A stretch of 64,000 bases of DNA from Falciphora oryzae (taxonomy: Eukaryota > Ascomycota > Sordariomycetes > Magnaporthales > Magnaporthaceae): NCBI GenBank assembly GCA_000733355.1, contig JNVV01000001.1, positions 3,568,278 through 3,632,277 of the forward strand, written 5' to 3'. The notes beneath the pieces are model-generated. The model did no database searches. It saw only the letters and a program-made list of their open reading frames with translations, and had not been told where the DNA came from. Shown one piece after another: positions 35,397 to 48,342 of this stretch. Position numbers and translations under genes: made by a program. How positions within the stretch are numbered: the first letter of the stretch is position 1; each line of letters opens with the position of its first letter.

Positions 35397-35434
35397 CTCT
35401 CTCTCTCTCTCTCTCCCCCCCCCCCCCCCCCCCC
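35397..35434. repeat. (CT)9 followed by C20
   Basis: Nine CT units run directly into 20 consecutive C residues. On the opposite strand this is G20 followed by (AG)9, able to form a G-quadruplex or triplex. Its exact length is prone to sequencing error. Confidence 0.85.
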
Positions 35435-38400
35435 TTGGGGTGACGCTTGCGAAAACTCAATTATCCGCAAGTGATCGATCACTTTGTGACATGTCCTTGG
35501 GGTATGCCGTGCCCTGCGACAAAGTGCGACCCGACCTGGTTCCAACTTTTTGGGGCTTGCAACAACATGAAGAAAACGGCCTGGGATTTATTTGGCGCGA
35601 TGCTTGTCTCTGCATAAGCCGGAAACCGGGATGGGCTTCCCCGCCACCTGGGCGCTCTGTGCGACCCTACCAAAGCTGGCCAGGTATCGACGGCTTTTTT
35701 GATTGCACGCAGTTCCGTGTGGGTGGGCCAGCGGGCGAGATGGGGGTCGCCAGCTCGGAAGAAGCAAGCCAAAAAATATCGGGGGAAAGGCAAATGACAC
35801 TTGCTTTTTTTTTTCTTTTTTTTTTTTTTTTTTCGTGGTGTGAACCCCCAAACCGATGCAGGCGGCCGATAAATCTTTGTCACCCTTTTTGTTTCTTCTT
35901 TTTTTTTTTTTCTGCTTCTTTCGATCAGGAGACACCCCCTCCTCGACGAATAGTGCTTGGCAGGCTGGGATTCTTCCCAGCGGGCAGGCAGGCTACCCAC
36001 TAGCCCGCGCGAGGCAAACAGATGATGGGATGAACGCGTTCGAAGGGAGAAGGTTCAACCAAAGAGACACAATGTCATTCCAGGAACGAGCCACCCCTCT
36101 GGGCCCTCCGATCCTCGTTGCACTCCCGATTCCTCCAAGATCGACCTGGCATGAGGGGATCTGGTACAATTCGACGGGAACGCAGCCTTGCTTGCCTGTC
36201 GCAGTCAATCCAGCGAGGCCCAGCAACCTGGTCATCTGGAATCATGGAATCGAAATCGTGGCATGCGGACTATCCTGCTTTGATTAATTCAAGCACTTGC
36301 AGCCACGCATGCAAAACCTGTGGCTGTTTGTTGGTTCGCTTCTCCCTTCATTTTTCACCTTGTGTCCCTATTTTGCCTGTCGGTCCCGTCGGTCCCATTC
36401 TTGGCCGTCTTTCTTTTCTTTTGTAGTCTGGAATCTCTCGGCGTGGGGTTCAGAGGGATCCGACGTGTCAGAGGCGGCGGTTGCCGAGGCGGGCAGCCGC
36501 CGATTCGAATGAGGCCTTTTGATTTGCACGGCTGGAATTTGAGAGAGAAGAAGAATGGGAAGCTTGGACGAGACCGATTAAGCCTAGCTACGGTTCTAGG
36601 CACGCCTCTTGCGGCCCGAACTCGTCCTCTCGACAGGAAGTAATTGAGGCGTTTGCGCATGCACAGATTAGCGAGTGGAGAAGGGCAGATCTCTTGGAGA
36701 GCGCCCTGATGGATGCGGAGTGGGATGCAGCCGAGAGACCAAAAAGTCAAGCGACCGTTCCGTTCGCACCCTGAATTGAAGCCTGTGTTCCTTGGCGCAT
36801 CGCAGCGAGGTGGGACACAACCTAGAAAGTCACATGGCCATCCAAACAGACAGAAAACCAACACCGGTGCCGTCTCCGGCCGTTTGCCCGAACGCCCTCT
36901 CCGAGCCCGAGTCAGTTTGACGTCTGCCGGCTTCTTTGCCGACTGTCAATCCCGCACGTGGCAAAACAGAGGGGGAGGGAGCCACGGAGCCAGAGCCGCG
37001 CGAGGGCGCCCTGGATGATCGTTTAGCCAGCGAGCCTCCAAGAAAAACCGGAACCCCTGAGTCAACAGCCAAGCTCCCTGCACGTCTTCCTTGGCGAGAT
37101 CTCGAGCTTCCTGATGCGTAAAAAGTGCCTAGGTACACAGGCCCTGAAAAAGACGATCGGGAAAAGACGTCAACCTCGAGGCGTGCCATGGCGTCTGCGA
37201 GCCATACGAGCATCGTGGGGCAATGCATCGAGAGCCTCTTTTCCCCACAGAAGGCGAGCCGAACCCCGGACTTGCTAGGCTGCTTTTTGCTTGGTCTTTG
37301 TGCGCACAGTCGAGCAAAGACGGGGAGCCGCCGCCGCCGATCTGTCTCCATCACGAAATCCCGTCGGGAGAGTTTCTCCTCCCCGCCCCGCTTCCTCCCC
37401 TCTTCTTTGGATCTAGCATTTGCCATGGCAGATGGGCCCGACGTCAGCCTGGGAAAGTGCCCACCCACCGCCCGACGAAGATTCCCCGGGGCGTGACGAG
37501 GCCGATACTTCCTTGGCCCCAGGTCGATTTACCTGAGTATAATCGAAATAATCGAACCGATTAATTCTCGAAAAAATCACAGCATTTTATCGGCAGCGCA
37601 CAAAGGGGTGAGAACTTTCATGGTCCCACCTCAACCCACCGGCAAGGCAGCTAGCTCTCATCGTGGAGACTGGTGACGATGTTCCTCTTGTCCCTGGACC
37701 CTCTCGCCCCAGGTTGGCAGTGAGTTGTCGTCGCAGACAACTCTCATGATAGGGGCGGTTCTGCTGACGGCTCCGCTGGCCCGTGACGTATTACATAAAA
37801 ATCTCCGCTGCTCGGTAAAACCGTCAGTCGTCGGCTGGGAAGGAGAATGCAGCAGGCTTTTCAGCCTGGTTTGTCGGTCCCGTGTTCCCCAGCACTGCCG
37901 CACGGCAGATCGTGGCAGGGGCGAAAAAGGCTCGGCACTACATGCAGAACAGCCTGCTTTTACAGCACCGCTCTCGTGTGTATATCCACATATTTGATGT
38001 ATCCTGGTATGCATGTAAGGTACCTAGGTATCAATGCACACGTAAGCGACGACTTTTGGCCGCTACCACTCACGATGAAGTGGTGAGCGCATATGACATG
38101 AAGCCTGGAAACTGCTCGCCTGCTTTTGAGCTGGAGTCCCGCGTGCCGTCCCACTCGCTGCCTGGGGAGACTGGGCGGCTGATGGCGATCCGCCCAGCGA
38201 CGGACTGACTATTCTCAGCCCTGTCAAGTCCCAAAATAAACCCAGCCACAGCCCAGCACCGCGCGTATAACCTGTTTTCTGGTTAGACTTCGCTGGGCGT
38301 CTGTACCTGCTCCGCACCTGACGTGTGCATCCTACGGCAGGTGCAACGTTCTGCTGCAGGAATAATTTTACGGGCTGCTCTTGATTCCTCTTTCCTCTCT

Positions 38401-39809
38401 CCGCTAGGCAGATATAGGTTACTCATGCTGTACATGTGTGCATGGGATGGGGCGTACAACAGCAGGCGAGTGCGGGCCAGGGTGCTATTCCATCGGCTTG
38501 GGCGGCGGGGTTTCAGTCCTCGTGGCCTGGTGGGCGGTCTGGTTTTGTGCCTCGAACCCCGTATCCATAATGCCAGAACGTGCTGTGCTGTGCTGTCGTT
38601 GAAACTGCCTGCTTTGGCTGGAAAAGGCGTCGAGACCGTATATCGTGACCGTCAGTAGGTTAGGCATTGGTCTTCCGGGGCCCAGCAGAATCTTGCGCTT
38701 GCCCCTCCATATTCTTGGTCGATGCGCTGGCAAGTCTCCGAGGTGGTGTGCTCGCTGAGACAGTGACAACTGGCATCGACTTCCACCGCAAAGGACCCCT
38801 AATTTTCTTATCTCGTGGGGACTCGGAACGGGGGCACAAATGTTTTCAATGTCAGTTGACCCGGTGCGGTTTTTTCGTCCCGCCTTCCTCTCGCTCACGG
38901 CTCCTGGTATCTGTTACTCGTGTTTTTATTTCATTTTGATTTTATTATCCTTTTTTATTCGTGCTCTTGTCCGCAAGCCCCAGGTAGGTCAGCAGGATGA
39001 CCTCGGGCGCCCAATCGCCGTCGCCAGCCTTCACCGGTTTCCCATGGAGGGGAACGAGGGCCAGGTGGCGGTGGGCCTGGGCGCCAAGGGTTATTGCTGT
39101 TGTTGTTGTTGGTGATACTTTTTGTGGTGGTTTCTCCGTGGCTTTTTTTTGCCCCGCCGCCTTTCAAAACCGGCGCTTTTGACCCAAAACGCGCCCCCCT
39201 CCCTCAGCCTGCCTGGCGTCCTTCCTTCCCCGCTGGGCCGCGCGCATTGCCCTCTGCCATCTCATGGCCCTGCAAGATCCGCGGAAGGCTGGGGCGGCAC
39301 CGAGGGAGGGGTCGTCCCGCCGCGGACTTGAGGTCATGCGGGCAAGCCCACAATCAAGTCCAAGTCATTCATGGCTTGGGGTCGAGAAAGACGGCGCGCC
39401 CAGGCCAGGTTCCTAGGCCAAGCAAGGAAACGTGCGAGATTCCGGAATTCAGAAGCCCCAATGGAGCCGCTGGCCCCGTCCAGTCGGTTCGCGATTTTGC
39501 CTCGGAGAACGGGCAGGTGGTAGGAATCAGGGGGATATGGAGCCGCGGTCGGATCGCTGTGGGCTTCTGGCTCCCCTCCCAAAATGCTCAAGTGACCAGG
39601 GCCAAAGCGCGCGGCATGGCGCCGAACGACAGGCGATTGACAGCCCGCACGGCAAGCCGTCAATTGAAAATGTCGCGTCGGGTGGTGGCACGAGTCAAGC
39701 CTGCTTGCAGAAGAGTCCACTTCCCCAGAACGGAAATGCCCTCCACTTCCTGGGCTGGCCAATTGGGACTTGATGACGTCGGAGATCCTGACTGAGGGTC
39801 TCTTTTGGT

Positions 39810-39834
39810 AAAAAAAAAAAAAAAAAAAAAAAAA
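39810..39834 (+). repeat. A25 homopolymer run
   Basis: Twenty-five consecutive A residues in gene-free DNA. No flanking direct repeat marks it as a retroposon tail. Confidence 0.85.
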
Positions 39835-42800
39835 GGTGTGTATCGAATGTACACCTCCGATGTAGATGTCCAGGAAAACCCCAGGCGGTCCAAGGCAGCC
39901 GCCATGTGCCGTGTGCTGACCGACGGGGCAAATCCCCACAGCGAAGCGAAGCAGCAGTAACAGGGCCAGACAGACAGACACGAGGGGGAGCCGATCGCCC
40001 TTTCTCTGCCGCGGTGAGGGCAGTGAGGATTGGACAGAAGCTCGTCAGCAATATATTTTGGCGCGTTACACGACCGGACATGCCCTCACCTGACCTGCGA
40101 AAACGCATTGAAAGGCCCAGCTCGCGAAACGAAGCAGCCACTGACCGGAGATCGCAAGTCGCACGTGGGGCAGTCTTTTTTCGCCCGCGCGGGCGACGAT
40201 CTCCAATGCTACTACATATCGCTGCCTGCCTCGCGCGCATCCGCCACGCCGCCCTTTCGTGCATGCCCGCCCGTGGCGGACTACATTGGGAGCCCGCATC
40301 GTCCCATCTGGGCAGGTACTGCCTCGTGGCCCCGTGGTGGACAAATCCTTCCGGCTGGCCCTTTCCCTTTGTTGTGGGGCGTCAGCGCGGACGGGCCGAT
40401 TCCCGCCAAACGGTGCTAGCATGGCTGTTTGATGCCATTGCGACATGTGTTTCCGTCTTGAGACTGGGGGCTGAAGGAAGGAGGAAGAGTCGGCACACAC
40501 GAGACGAGTGGGGGTTGGTGATGGCAGTAATCGCTTTTTGCGCATCTTCCCGTCTTTTGTCATCGATTTGTCGCCGGTGTGCGAACAAACATTCTCTATA
40601 TAATCTGGCGGGACCGAGCAGCAGCAGCAGCCCGGCAGGCGGCATGGGCGTCGACGACCTCCGCCCGCGAAGGCCTGGATTACAGCTAGGCTGTCGCCGA
40701 TCGGCGAGTTTGCGGAGCTGGCGCAGAGCAGCACGATCCCTCCCCGGCGGAGCGCGCTAGCTGACGGGAACGGTCGGGCCCGCCGAGGGAAGGGTGACGG
40801 GGCCTTTCGAGGGCAAAATGAAATTGTTTGTTTTCTGACGGCTGGCGCTCACCCACCTTCACTCCCCGCCGGACAAATCACCCCCAGATGTGCTGCATAT
40901 GTCGCATCTTATCGTTTATGTGCTGGTTTGCCATAATATTCCCTCTCCTGCACCGTATCTGGGAAAAAGACGTGGGGGTTTCATTTGCTGACCTCCCTCC
41001 TGCTGGCTCCCCCGCGTGTGATGTGATACAGGCGACGCGGCGGTCGCCGATGGTGATGCGCGCGCGCGATTGACTCCTAGTCACAGGAAGATCTGCATAG
41101 CTTTAGAAGCTAGTGTGTGTATCTTAGGTGCTTAGTATCTACCCGAGCGAGTGGCAGCAATGATGTGACGGTGAGAGTGAGATGTAAGCAGGTAATCAAA
41201 GCCCCCCTTGTACGGCCCCACGATCCGGCGTGGCATACCGTCGGCGTCAGCTTCGGCACCGCGTGGAGTCGAGTAGACCGGGGGTTTCCGCGCATGATAG
41301 AAAAAAGTACGAGCAGATGCTGACCTGGACTGGATATTCCCGCCAATGCCAGGATGATGGCGAACAGCGACGAGTCCCCTGCTCGCGTCAGCATGCTTGT
41401 CCGGGAGGGCGCAACCGAGACGACATCGGGGGCGGTGTTGATACGGCTTGTGCACGACGAGACAATGGGGTACATGGGAAGAAAAAATGGGTATGAAAAC
41501 TTCCGCCAAGGTTTTTTTTTTTTCTTGTGCTGTTACAAAGGCATACACACCCAAGGGCTGGCATCGTACACGTTAAGAAATACGAGGCGGAGTGTAACCC
41601 ACAGCCGATGGATTCCTGGTGTCTAGGGAAAGAGACCAAGCGGCTCGGAGAACAAAGAGGAGGAGTCACGATACCTAACTTTTGCCGAGATTACATCGCA
41701 AACATACCCTTCCCTATGCCGAGCCCCCTCTCGCATCAACCCGCTCCAGCAAATAGAGAGACATCAGATATTGCCATGCGCGTAAACCTACCGGCCCAGC
41801 TGCGGGAACGGGCGCCATGTCGGTGATTGTCCCGGCTCGAGCTCCAAGTCAAGACATCCCTCCGGCGAGAAACAAGACGATGGCAAAGAAACCCCTTTGT
41901 TCGGAGCTACAGCGGAGGAGTCGTAAGAAGGCTGAAAACACGATACCTCTCCATGTCTTGGTTCCCATGTACCCTCGTAGCTAACGGCCGTTGGCGCTTC
42001 CTCCAGTTGCAAATACAGGACACCCGTGCTGCCCGGTCCCGGGGGCGATCCTCTTGTGGCAGGAGAATACCTCGCGAGGCGCTTCTGAATCATCACCTCT
42101 GTCATGCAGAAAGCGTCCGGACAGCCAATGCCACAAGCCTGGAAGCGACTTGGAGGGTTTCTCCTGGGGGCGGCGCCGTGTCTTTGTCAGCCCCGAAGCG
42201 GCGCGTGGCAATGACCTGGCGCCGGTGTATTTGAGATAGGGACCAAGGAGGTGGGAAAGAAGAGGCGAGGTGTTCCCGTCCAGACAGACCGGGCTCGTTA
42301 TCTCGAGCCACCCACTCGAGACAAATATTGAAAAGGTGAGTTGTCCGTGACCTGGCCGCAGGCTGCTGTCATCCCATCCATCCAGATGTGTTCAGCAAGA
42401 GATCTGAGAAATTCAGGGGCCCGATAGGAGGGGGCGTCCGCCACACGCCTCGCTCTAGCAACCACTTGTGGTATGAGCAAATAATAAGCAGAAACCCTCC
42501 CATGGGGAAGAGTAATCTGGGGGAAGAGTAGGCTGCCTAGTCGTCCGACATGAGAACTGGAACCAGATCTCCATCCCCGGACCTGAGCCCCAAAACGCAG
42601 AGACAGGGCGCGCCGGGCGGCCGGGCCCGTCTAGGCGCCCTGGCGGAATGTCTCGCCCTCCCCGCCCTCCGGGCTTGGGATTTTGTTTAGGGGGTTAGAC
42701 AGCCGGGGGCTCTCCGTTTTCGAAAGAGAGTGGCCACCACCACCGCCACCTGGGCTCGGATGGAACAGCGGCCTCGAGGACACGGCAGGGACATAGTCCG

Positions 42801-44825
42801 AGCCGGCCGCTACGCTGTGCGTACCACCCACCCACCACCCTTTGGATAGGTAGCCAGGTGGTTCCGTGCCTGGTTGCGTTGCAGTTCCCTATTTTGGAGC
42901 TTACTGTCTCAGTAATAGTCGCCCGCGACGAAGGGCCGTGGCCTTGTGACAAAGCTCTGCCCCTTGAAGGGCGCACATCTCAAGACACATCGGGACCTGA
43001 AGGGGCGTATTGGGCATGGATACTCTCGCCTTCTCAGACGTGATGGAGGAGCTCGACACTGGCGAAGGCGGCAGATTGGGGGCGCGGGATGGTGTATGAT
43101 TTGACTAAGCACAAGGTGATAGTGCTGGGCCACGGCACCACCCAAGGCACACCCATCCGCCGGCCGCGCCAGGGTGGAGGAGCTACTGGAAATGTCCGAA
43201 GCAGATGACAGCATGCCAGCCGGGGGCTAACTGATGCTCCGGTCCGTTCCTCTTGCTCCTCTAGAGTGCAGCGCAGCGCAGCAGCGCCGCCGGCGACAGA
43301 ATTGTGCTGACGGGGCAGATCCCATTCCCATCATAGCATCACCCTGATTCCTCCTCGCTGTAATTACAGCGACGGGAGCCCCTTGGCATGCGATGGGTGA
43401 GGGTGGTAAGGAAAATCCCCCCACACTTCGTCAGCAAATCCATGCGATGCGCGTCTGCTCCTGGGCGAGTGGGTGGGTGAGAGGCACAGGGCACAGTAAA
43501 ACAAAAGAAACCAGAGGTCATTTGAGCCCCTATAATGTCCAAAAGCAAGACCGAAGGTATAGGCAAGGGGTAAAACGACCCTAGGCGCGATGAATTCGGT
43601 GACTGACCACACCTCTTGTCTCTGCTGTGCCTTGACAGTACATCGCCATGTTCTCAAATATGTCACGGGAGGAGTGTTGCCATTTCGGCTGCGGAATGTG
43701 CCGTCAAAGAAATGAGGCTAGGGAGCGGGCCTTTGGGGAAGGAATTGTGTTGCATCCTGTCCAACGTGAGCGATGGAGTATCAAGGATTTAATTTCATGG
43801 GAGTTGGTTGAAGAAACGAGATAAATCAGATAAAATGAAAAAAAAAAAAGGAAGCATCTACATCTGGCTCGACAGTCACCCCATCACGATCGAGTGTCTC
43901 GAAGCAGCTATTTGGGAAGCGCCGGCTGCCCCCAAACCGGAAACATAGCTCGAGAAATGGGCTACGTTGCGTTTGTTTGCGGAAAGGGCGTGCGTGTCTC
44001 TCTTGTACCCCCCTCCCTTGGGGACGACGTTGTAGCGAAGGAGGGCAGGCGCCGGGGAGGTGGTCTGTCTTCTTTTGTCCGTCCAAAGTACCCGCGATGC
44101 GGGCAGAGGAGCCGCCAGGAACGCGGAGGGAGAGGAAGAGACAATTGCGATAAAATCAATTCTCTGATTTTCTTTTTTCTTTTCTTTTCTTTTTTTTATT
44201 GTTTTTATTTTATTTTGTTCACGGAAAAAGAAATCCCATCTCCCTTTTCTCTCCTGTCGTCCAACGCTTGCTGCCGTCCTGTTCACCACGTGCCGCCGCT
44301 GGAATCCTTTGGGCAGCGCCCGTGACCAGCAACGATTCGCCAGCTGGGACCGTGACATGCGCACTCATTCCATCGGATCGTCAGCCGTACGCGAAACAAA
44401 CCAATAAGTTCGAGCAGGCGTCGGGACGTGGGCCGGCATCGAGTTCCTTCCAGCCTCTGCGCATGGCTTTTTTTTTTTTTTTTTGCCGTCCCCGAAATGC
44501 TTCTTCTCATGTCTTGTTTGCCAGGGTCCTCTCCCTCGGCTCCGCTGGCATCAAACCAAACCGCACCGAATTGAGTAAACGGAATCCACCGCAGCAAGCA
44601 GCCTGTCGAGCGAGTGGTTTACAAGCCCGCCTGCGGCCTCCTGTAGAGAGGGTCTGCCGGCCCCAATGCCGGCCGCTCTCGAACCCGATGGCATCGTGCA
44701 CATGCCTGCCTGGCCTGCAGCACGACGGACACGCGCGCTCGCGGCATTGGTGAGTGTATGCGTCTGCCGCCGCACGCACAGCCTCCCTCTGACCGCCTCG
44801 TTCGGGCTGCAGGCAGGGGGTGCAA

Positions 44826-44948
44826 GCAGCAGCAGCAGCACGAGGGACCTACCTCCTCGGGCAGTGAGTGCCGTTGGTGCAGCGCTGTGCCGCAGGGGAG
44901 AGCGCCCGCGCGCCGTCAGCCATGCTGCTGCTGCTGCTGCTGCTGCTG
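44826..44948. repeat. Opposed trinucleotide repeats (GCA)5 and (CTG)8
   Basis: (GCA)5 at 44826-44840 and (CTG)8 at 44925-44948 are complementary and 84 nt apart, so one strand could fold them into a hairpin. They lie in no recognised gene. Confidence 0.75.
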
Positions 44949-46905
44949 CGAAAAAGGACACAGGCTAAATGGACGGGTAAAAAAAGGTCGCCCAGCCCTG
45001 TAAGCGAGGAGACCATGCGCGTCGACCCGAATCACACGCCTCATTCCCTTGTGGGAGGTGGTGTTGGTTCATTGTTATTGATGATGAGCGACCTCTTTGC
45101 GCGCTTGCGCACACCCCCTGCCATGTGCTGTCGTCCAGGTCATAATATTCTGTATTTTCTCCGTGGCAACAGCAGTATTTCCTGAATAGATCAAAGAAAT
45201 AATTCATAGAAAAAAAAATCGTTTGCATTTACGCACTTTCCTGTGGTATTCAATGAGACTACGGTCTGAGCAACACGCGGTACGTCCTTGCTCCCCGGAG
45301 GTCTGGATGAAGTGAGGGTTCCCCAGGTTCGCGTAGAGATCACGTCAACCACCAGGGGTCCCATGTGCATCAACCCCCGCATCGAGCAGCGCCAACCCTC
45401 GCCGGTGTCGATCTCCTATCGGAACACCTGGCCGGCCGCTGCATGCTCCGACGTTTGATTCGTGGGGAAACGAACGAGAAAGCAGAGCAGAACGCGAACA
45501 CATGGAACTCGATCCACAGTTCATGTTGGCAAGAAAAAACCATCATTCATACTCCAGACGGCGATGAGGAAAATCCTATCTTGACGGACGCCGCGGACAG
45601 GTCAGGCGTTCTATCGCTCCCCTCCAGCACACCCCTTTCTCGGGGGCGTAAGACGATGAATCCGTCGAGGGGGCGTGGCGGGTGGATGGAAGGATGGGGG
45701 CGGCAGGGAATGCACCGTCGGTGTGCAAGGGGTCTTCGTGGGGTGGTGTCGTCCGCTCTGCTGGGGGTGGCAGCCTTCGACGGCCCGTCTTCTCTGGTAC
45801 GGCCGGCCGTGCCGCCGCAACGGTCGCTTGGTGTGTCGTTGGCCGGCTCGTTTGGCGGACAGCCGAGGACGGTGAAGGCACGCTACACGTCAGCACCTAC
45901 CTAGGTGCTGGGCAGGTGTGCGAGGTGTAATATGCATTATCCTCCGGTGCGACGGTAGCAGCCGTTGTTTCGTACATGTTGGTAACAGGCTTGCTTCGCT
46001 TCGTTTAGGGGCCTCTCACAATGGAGGGTTCGCTTTGATTAGCGGTGCCGAGGTCTCATTCTGGTCATCCCACGAGGGACGGAATCGACAGATGCAGCGT
46101 TCTGCCAACCCGCGGAAATTAAATCTCCATGCTTGTCAGGGCTGACAAAGATGCCTAGAAACCTCGCTCTTGCTTGCCGATGACTTTGTTCAGCTGCTGA
46201 CGGTTGCCATTGTGAGCTCATAATGTCAGGGAAACGGAATCTCTCCTGGAGCCTATGGCATGAGTGCCGCGAGAGGGAGCCAAGGGTGACAGTCGCACGG
46301 GCTGATATCTGAATATGGGTCAGGTAATATACACTGCCCGCGTGACGCTTCTCCGTGTCTTGGAGCTCTGACCCCAGCGTCAGGTAGATGCCACCGATCT
46401 GGACCCCAGCTTGGAGGCGCGGGGACACAAGCCCGAGATCGGCGTCATCGAGGTCTGGTGACGTGCCAGCTGGGCTCTCCATCAGGCAATCGGCGGTAGC
46501 CTCAATTACTGCCCTCACTTTGGACGGACGCCTCCCCAAATCTGCCGTCGCTTGGGGCCGCAAAAAAAGAGTGCCGTCACAAACACAAGACTCGGCCATG
46601 CGGACGCTTCGCTTGCAGGCCTCGGGCACCACCCCCTGTTTGGTCGCATACGGAGGCTGCCCCTTTCGAGACATGCTGCAGCCCGTCGCCTCCGCATTTG
46701 GATGTTTGGGGAACCGCTGGGCTTCTTTTCCTGGGTCCCGTGTGTGTAGTTGCAATTGCGCGCATCGTTTGCGAGGGCAAGACGGAAAGTCGGGACGAGA
46801 TTTTCTCTTTCTCCCCGAACCACCCCGCCCCAGAGTCTGGGTCTTTTTCAGAGTCGCATTCTGGGGCTCGAGACAAGCACGTCCGCAGCAACTTGCAGCA
46901 CCTGG

Positions 46906-46908
<3 letters not shown>

Positions 46909-46936
<28 letters not shown>
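46909..46936 (+). repeat. T28 homopolymer run
   Basis: Twenty-eight consecutive T residues on the plus strand, in gene-free DNA about 1.2 kb before the tRNA pair. Confidence 0.85.
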
Positions 46937-46939
<3 letters not shown>

Positions 46940-47852
46940 ACACCCTGTCGAATGGCGGTCTGGCCCGCTGGGCACGCCCGTCACCTTGAAGCTCCTTCCG
47001 TATGCTCACAATAGACGCCGCTACACACAGCTAGCTTCTCACCTTTGTTCTGGTGGTTCGCCGTTCCGTCGTCACCTGCCTGCGTCCGGCTCGGGTGGCG
47101 CTCCCCGGTCAAAGGCACCCCGGCCGCATGGAGTGCGCTGAGACATTCGGGCCGTGACCCCATGGGGTCAAGGTGGGCGCCAAGTCTGGCCGTAATTGAA
47201 GTGCCCTGGGCGAACGGGTCGGAAGCCATGGGCCGACGCATGTGAGGAGGGAAGAGGGAAAGGACGGCCGGATGCTAGAGGGATGTTGACGGGTCGCCTC
47301 ATTGGGTCGGAGATGGATTCGTGTATTCCGGCAAAGCGCAATGTTCTTTGGTCGCTCAGCTTTGGGTCGTGGCAGCTGCCCGAGAGGCGAGGCTGCAGAC
47401 ACCCAAGGGGATAACCCATCACGAACGGGACAACACAAATCAAACCAAGAAAATCCCAAGTGGAAAAAGACGCCCATTATCCTCCCACAGACGGCACCTA
47501 AGCGGGATGCACTCCGACGAAGCGTGACTTGGCCGAGCCTGCAGCCGCCTCGTCGCTTTACCCCGCGCTGCGACGAGACCGTGGCCCGGCCTCGGCTGGA
47601 CGGATGCACACAGGGCCCCTCGCCGCCAAGCTGATCACGATCGCTCTCTCGGCAGGCTGCAAAGCGCGACACAGGACGTCCCGTGGCCCAAAAAGGCCCA
47701 AAGGGAGTCCTGCTGCGTCAGGGTGAGGTATTGTTCCACGGCCGACAAAGGAACGGCCAAGCCACATGAGCAAGCTAGCTCCAGCCAGATGTCACTTACA
47801 GGATGTCTCATGTGGACCCCTATTGAGCCTCTACCGCGTGGCTTTCTCAACG

Positions 47853-47908
47853 TGCTAGTGGCTAACGTCCGAGTATCTCATCCAAATCTAGATCCCTCTC
47901 ATGTTAGG
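47853..47908 (+). pseudogene. Possible decayed tRNA-Glu fragment
   Basis: TAGTGGCTAACGTCCGA (47856-47872) matches the D arm and start of the anticodon stem of the intact tRNA-Glu at 48121 with one difference. CTCTCATGTTAGG (47896-47908) matches its anticodon loop and intron start with one difference. About 20 extra bases separate the two parts, and no matching T arm or acceptor stem follows, so this cannot be a working gene. Confidence 0.4.
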
Positions 47909-48120
47909 CTGGCAACGAGTCACTCCGGGTGCTGTCGTCGGCCTTCACGTGGCTTTGACTTCGAGGGGCCAGTGTGCCGGTCACTCCAGTGTACCAACGC
48001 CTCCGACCAATGGACCACCGCAGTGAGCCATGCAGGGCAGAACCCTACGCTCCCGAGTGGGCCGGCTACACACCTTATGACTCTGCCGCCGCCACCTGCC
48101 GTCAACAAACAAAGCGATCA

Positions 48121-48216
48121 TCCGATATGGTGTAGTGGCTAACATCCGACGCTCTCATGTGAGGTTCTCCCTCCTGAGTCTCCGTCGAGCCCGGGGTTCG
48201 ATTCCCCGTATCGGAG
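48121..48216 (+). tRNA. tRNA-Glu (anticodon CTC) with a 24-nt intron
   Basis: The acceptor stem TCCGATA pairs fully with TATCGGA, with discriminator G. The anticodon stem is CGACG/CGTCG, the loop starts CTCTCA (anticodon CTC), and the T arm is CGGGG-TTCGATT-CCCCG. The intron follows base 37 at 48158-48181. The halves are 48121-48157 and 48182-48216. The tRNA-Lys gene starts 3 nt downstream on the same strand. Confidence 0.95.
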
Positions 48217-48219
48217 TTC

Positions 48220-48302
48220 GCCCGGTTAGCTCAATCGGTAGAGCGTGAGACTCTTAGACTCCGGTCATCTCAAGGTTGCGGGTTCGACCCCCGCATCGGG
48301 CT
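48220..48302 (+). tRNA. tRNA-Lys (anticodon CTT) with a 10-nt intron
   Basis: The acceptor stem GCCCGGT pairs with ATCGGGC (one G-U). The D arm is GCTC/GAGC, the anticodon stem TGAGA/TCTCA, and the loop starts CTCTTA (anticodon CTT). The T arm is GCGGG-TTCGACC-CCCGC. The intron after base 37 is 48257-48266. Only TTC separates it from the tRNA-Glu. A T-rich tract about 40 nt after the gene (48343-48353) can serve as the Pol III terminator. Confidence 0.95.
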
Positions 48303-48342
48303 CAATTCCCGGTGCGCCTGTGATACACAGGTCCATCAACCA

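Larger units (their letters stand above)
30305..48120. other. Gene-poor stretch of about 17.8 kb
   Basis: The first several hundred bases should be promoter and leader of the DUF1752 gene. Beyond that I see no recognisable coding region. Frames of 100-240 codons occur on both strands with low-complexity or incoherent sequence. Features seen are a (CT)9-C20 tract (35397-35434), long A/T runs (35816-35833, 39810-39834, 44468-44484, 46909-46936), an opposed GCA/CTG repeat pair near 44.9 kb and a tRNA-Glu-like relic at 47.9 kb. Confidence 0.55.

Noticed and set aside
41110..43214. Several minus-strand frames that might join into a multi-exon membrane protein
   Set aside because: One segment is hydrophobic, but I could not find joins keeping a coherent protein or a family motif.
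46039..46755. 238-codon minus-strand frame in the gene-poor region
   Set aside because: Longest frame there, but no recognisable motif, no plausible splice partners and overlapping frames on the other strand. RNA evidence could revive it.
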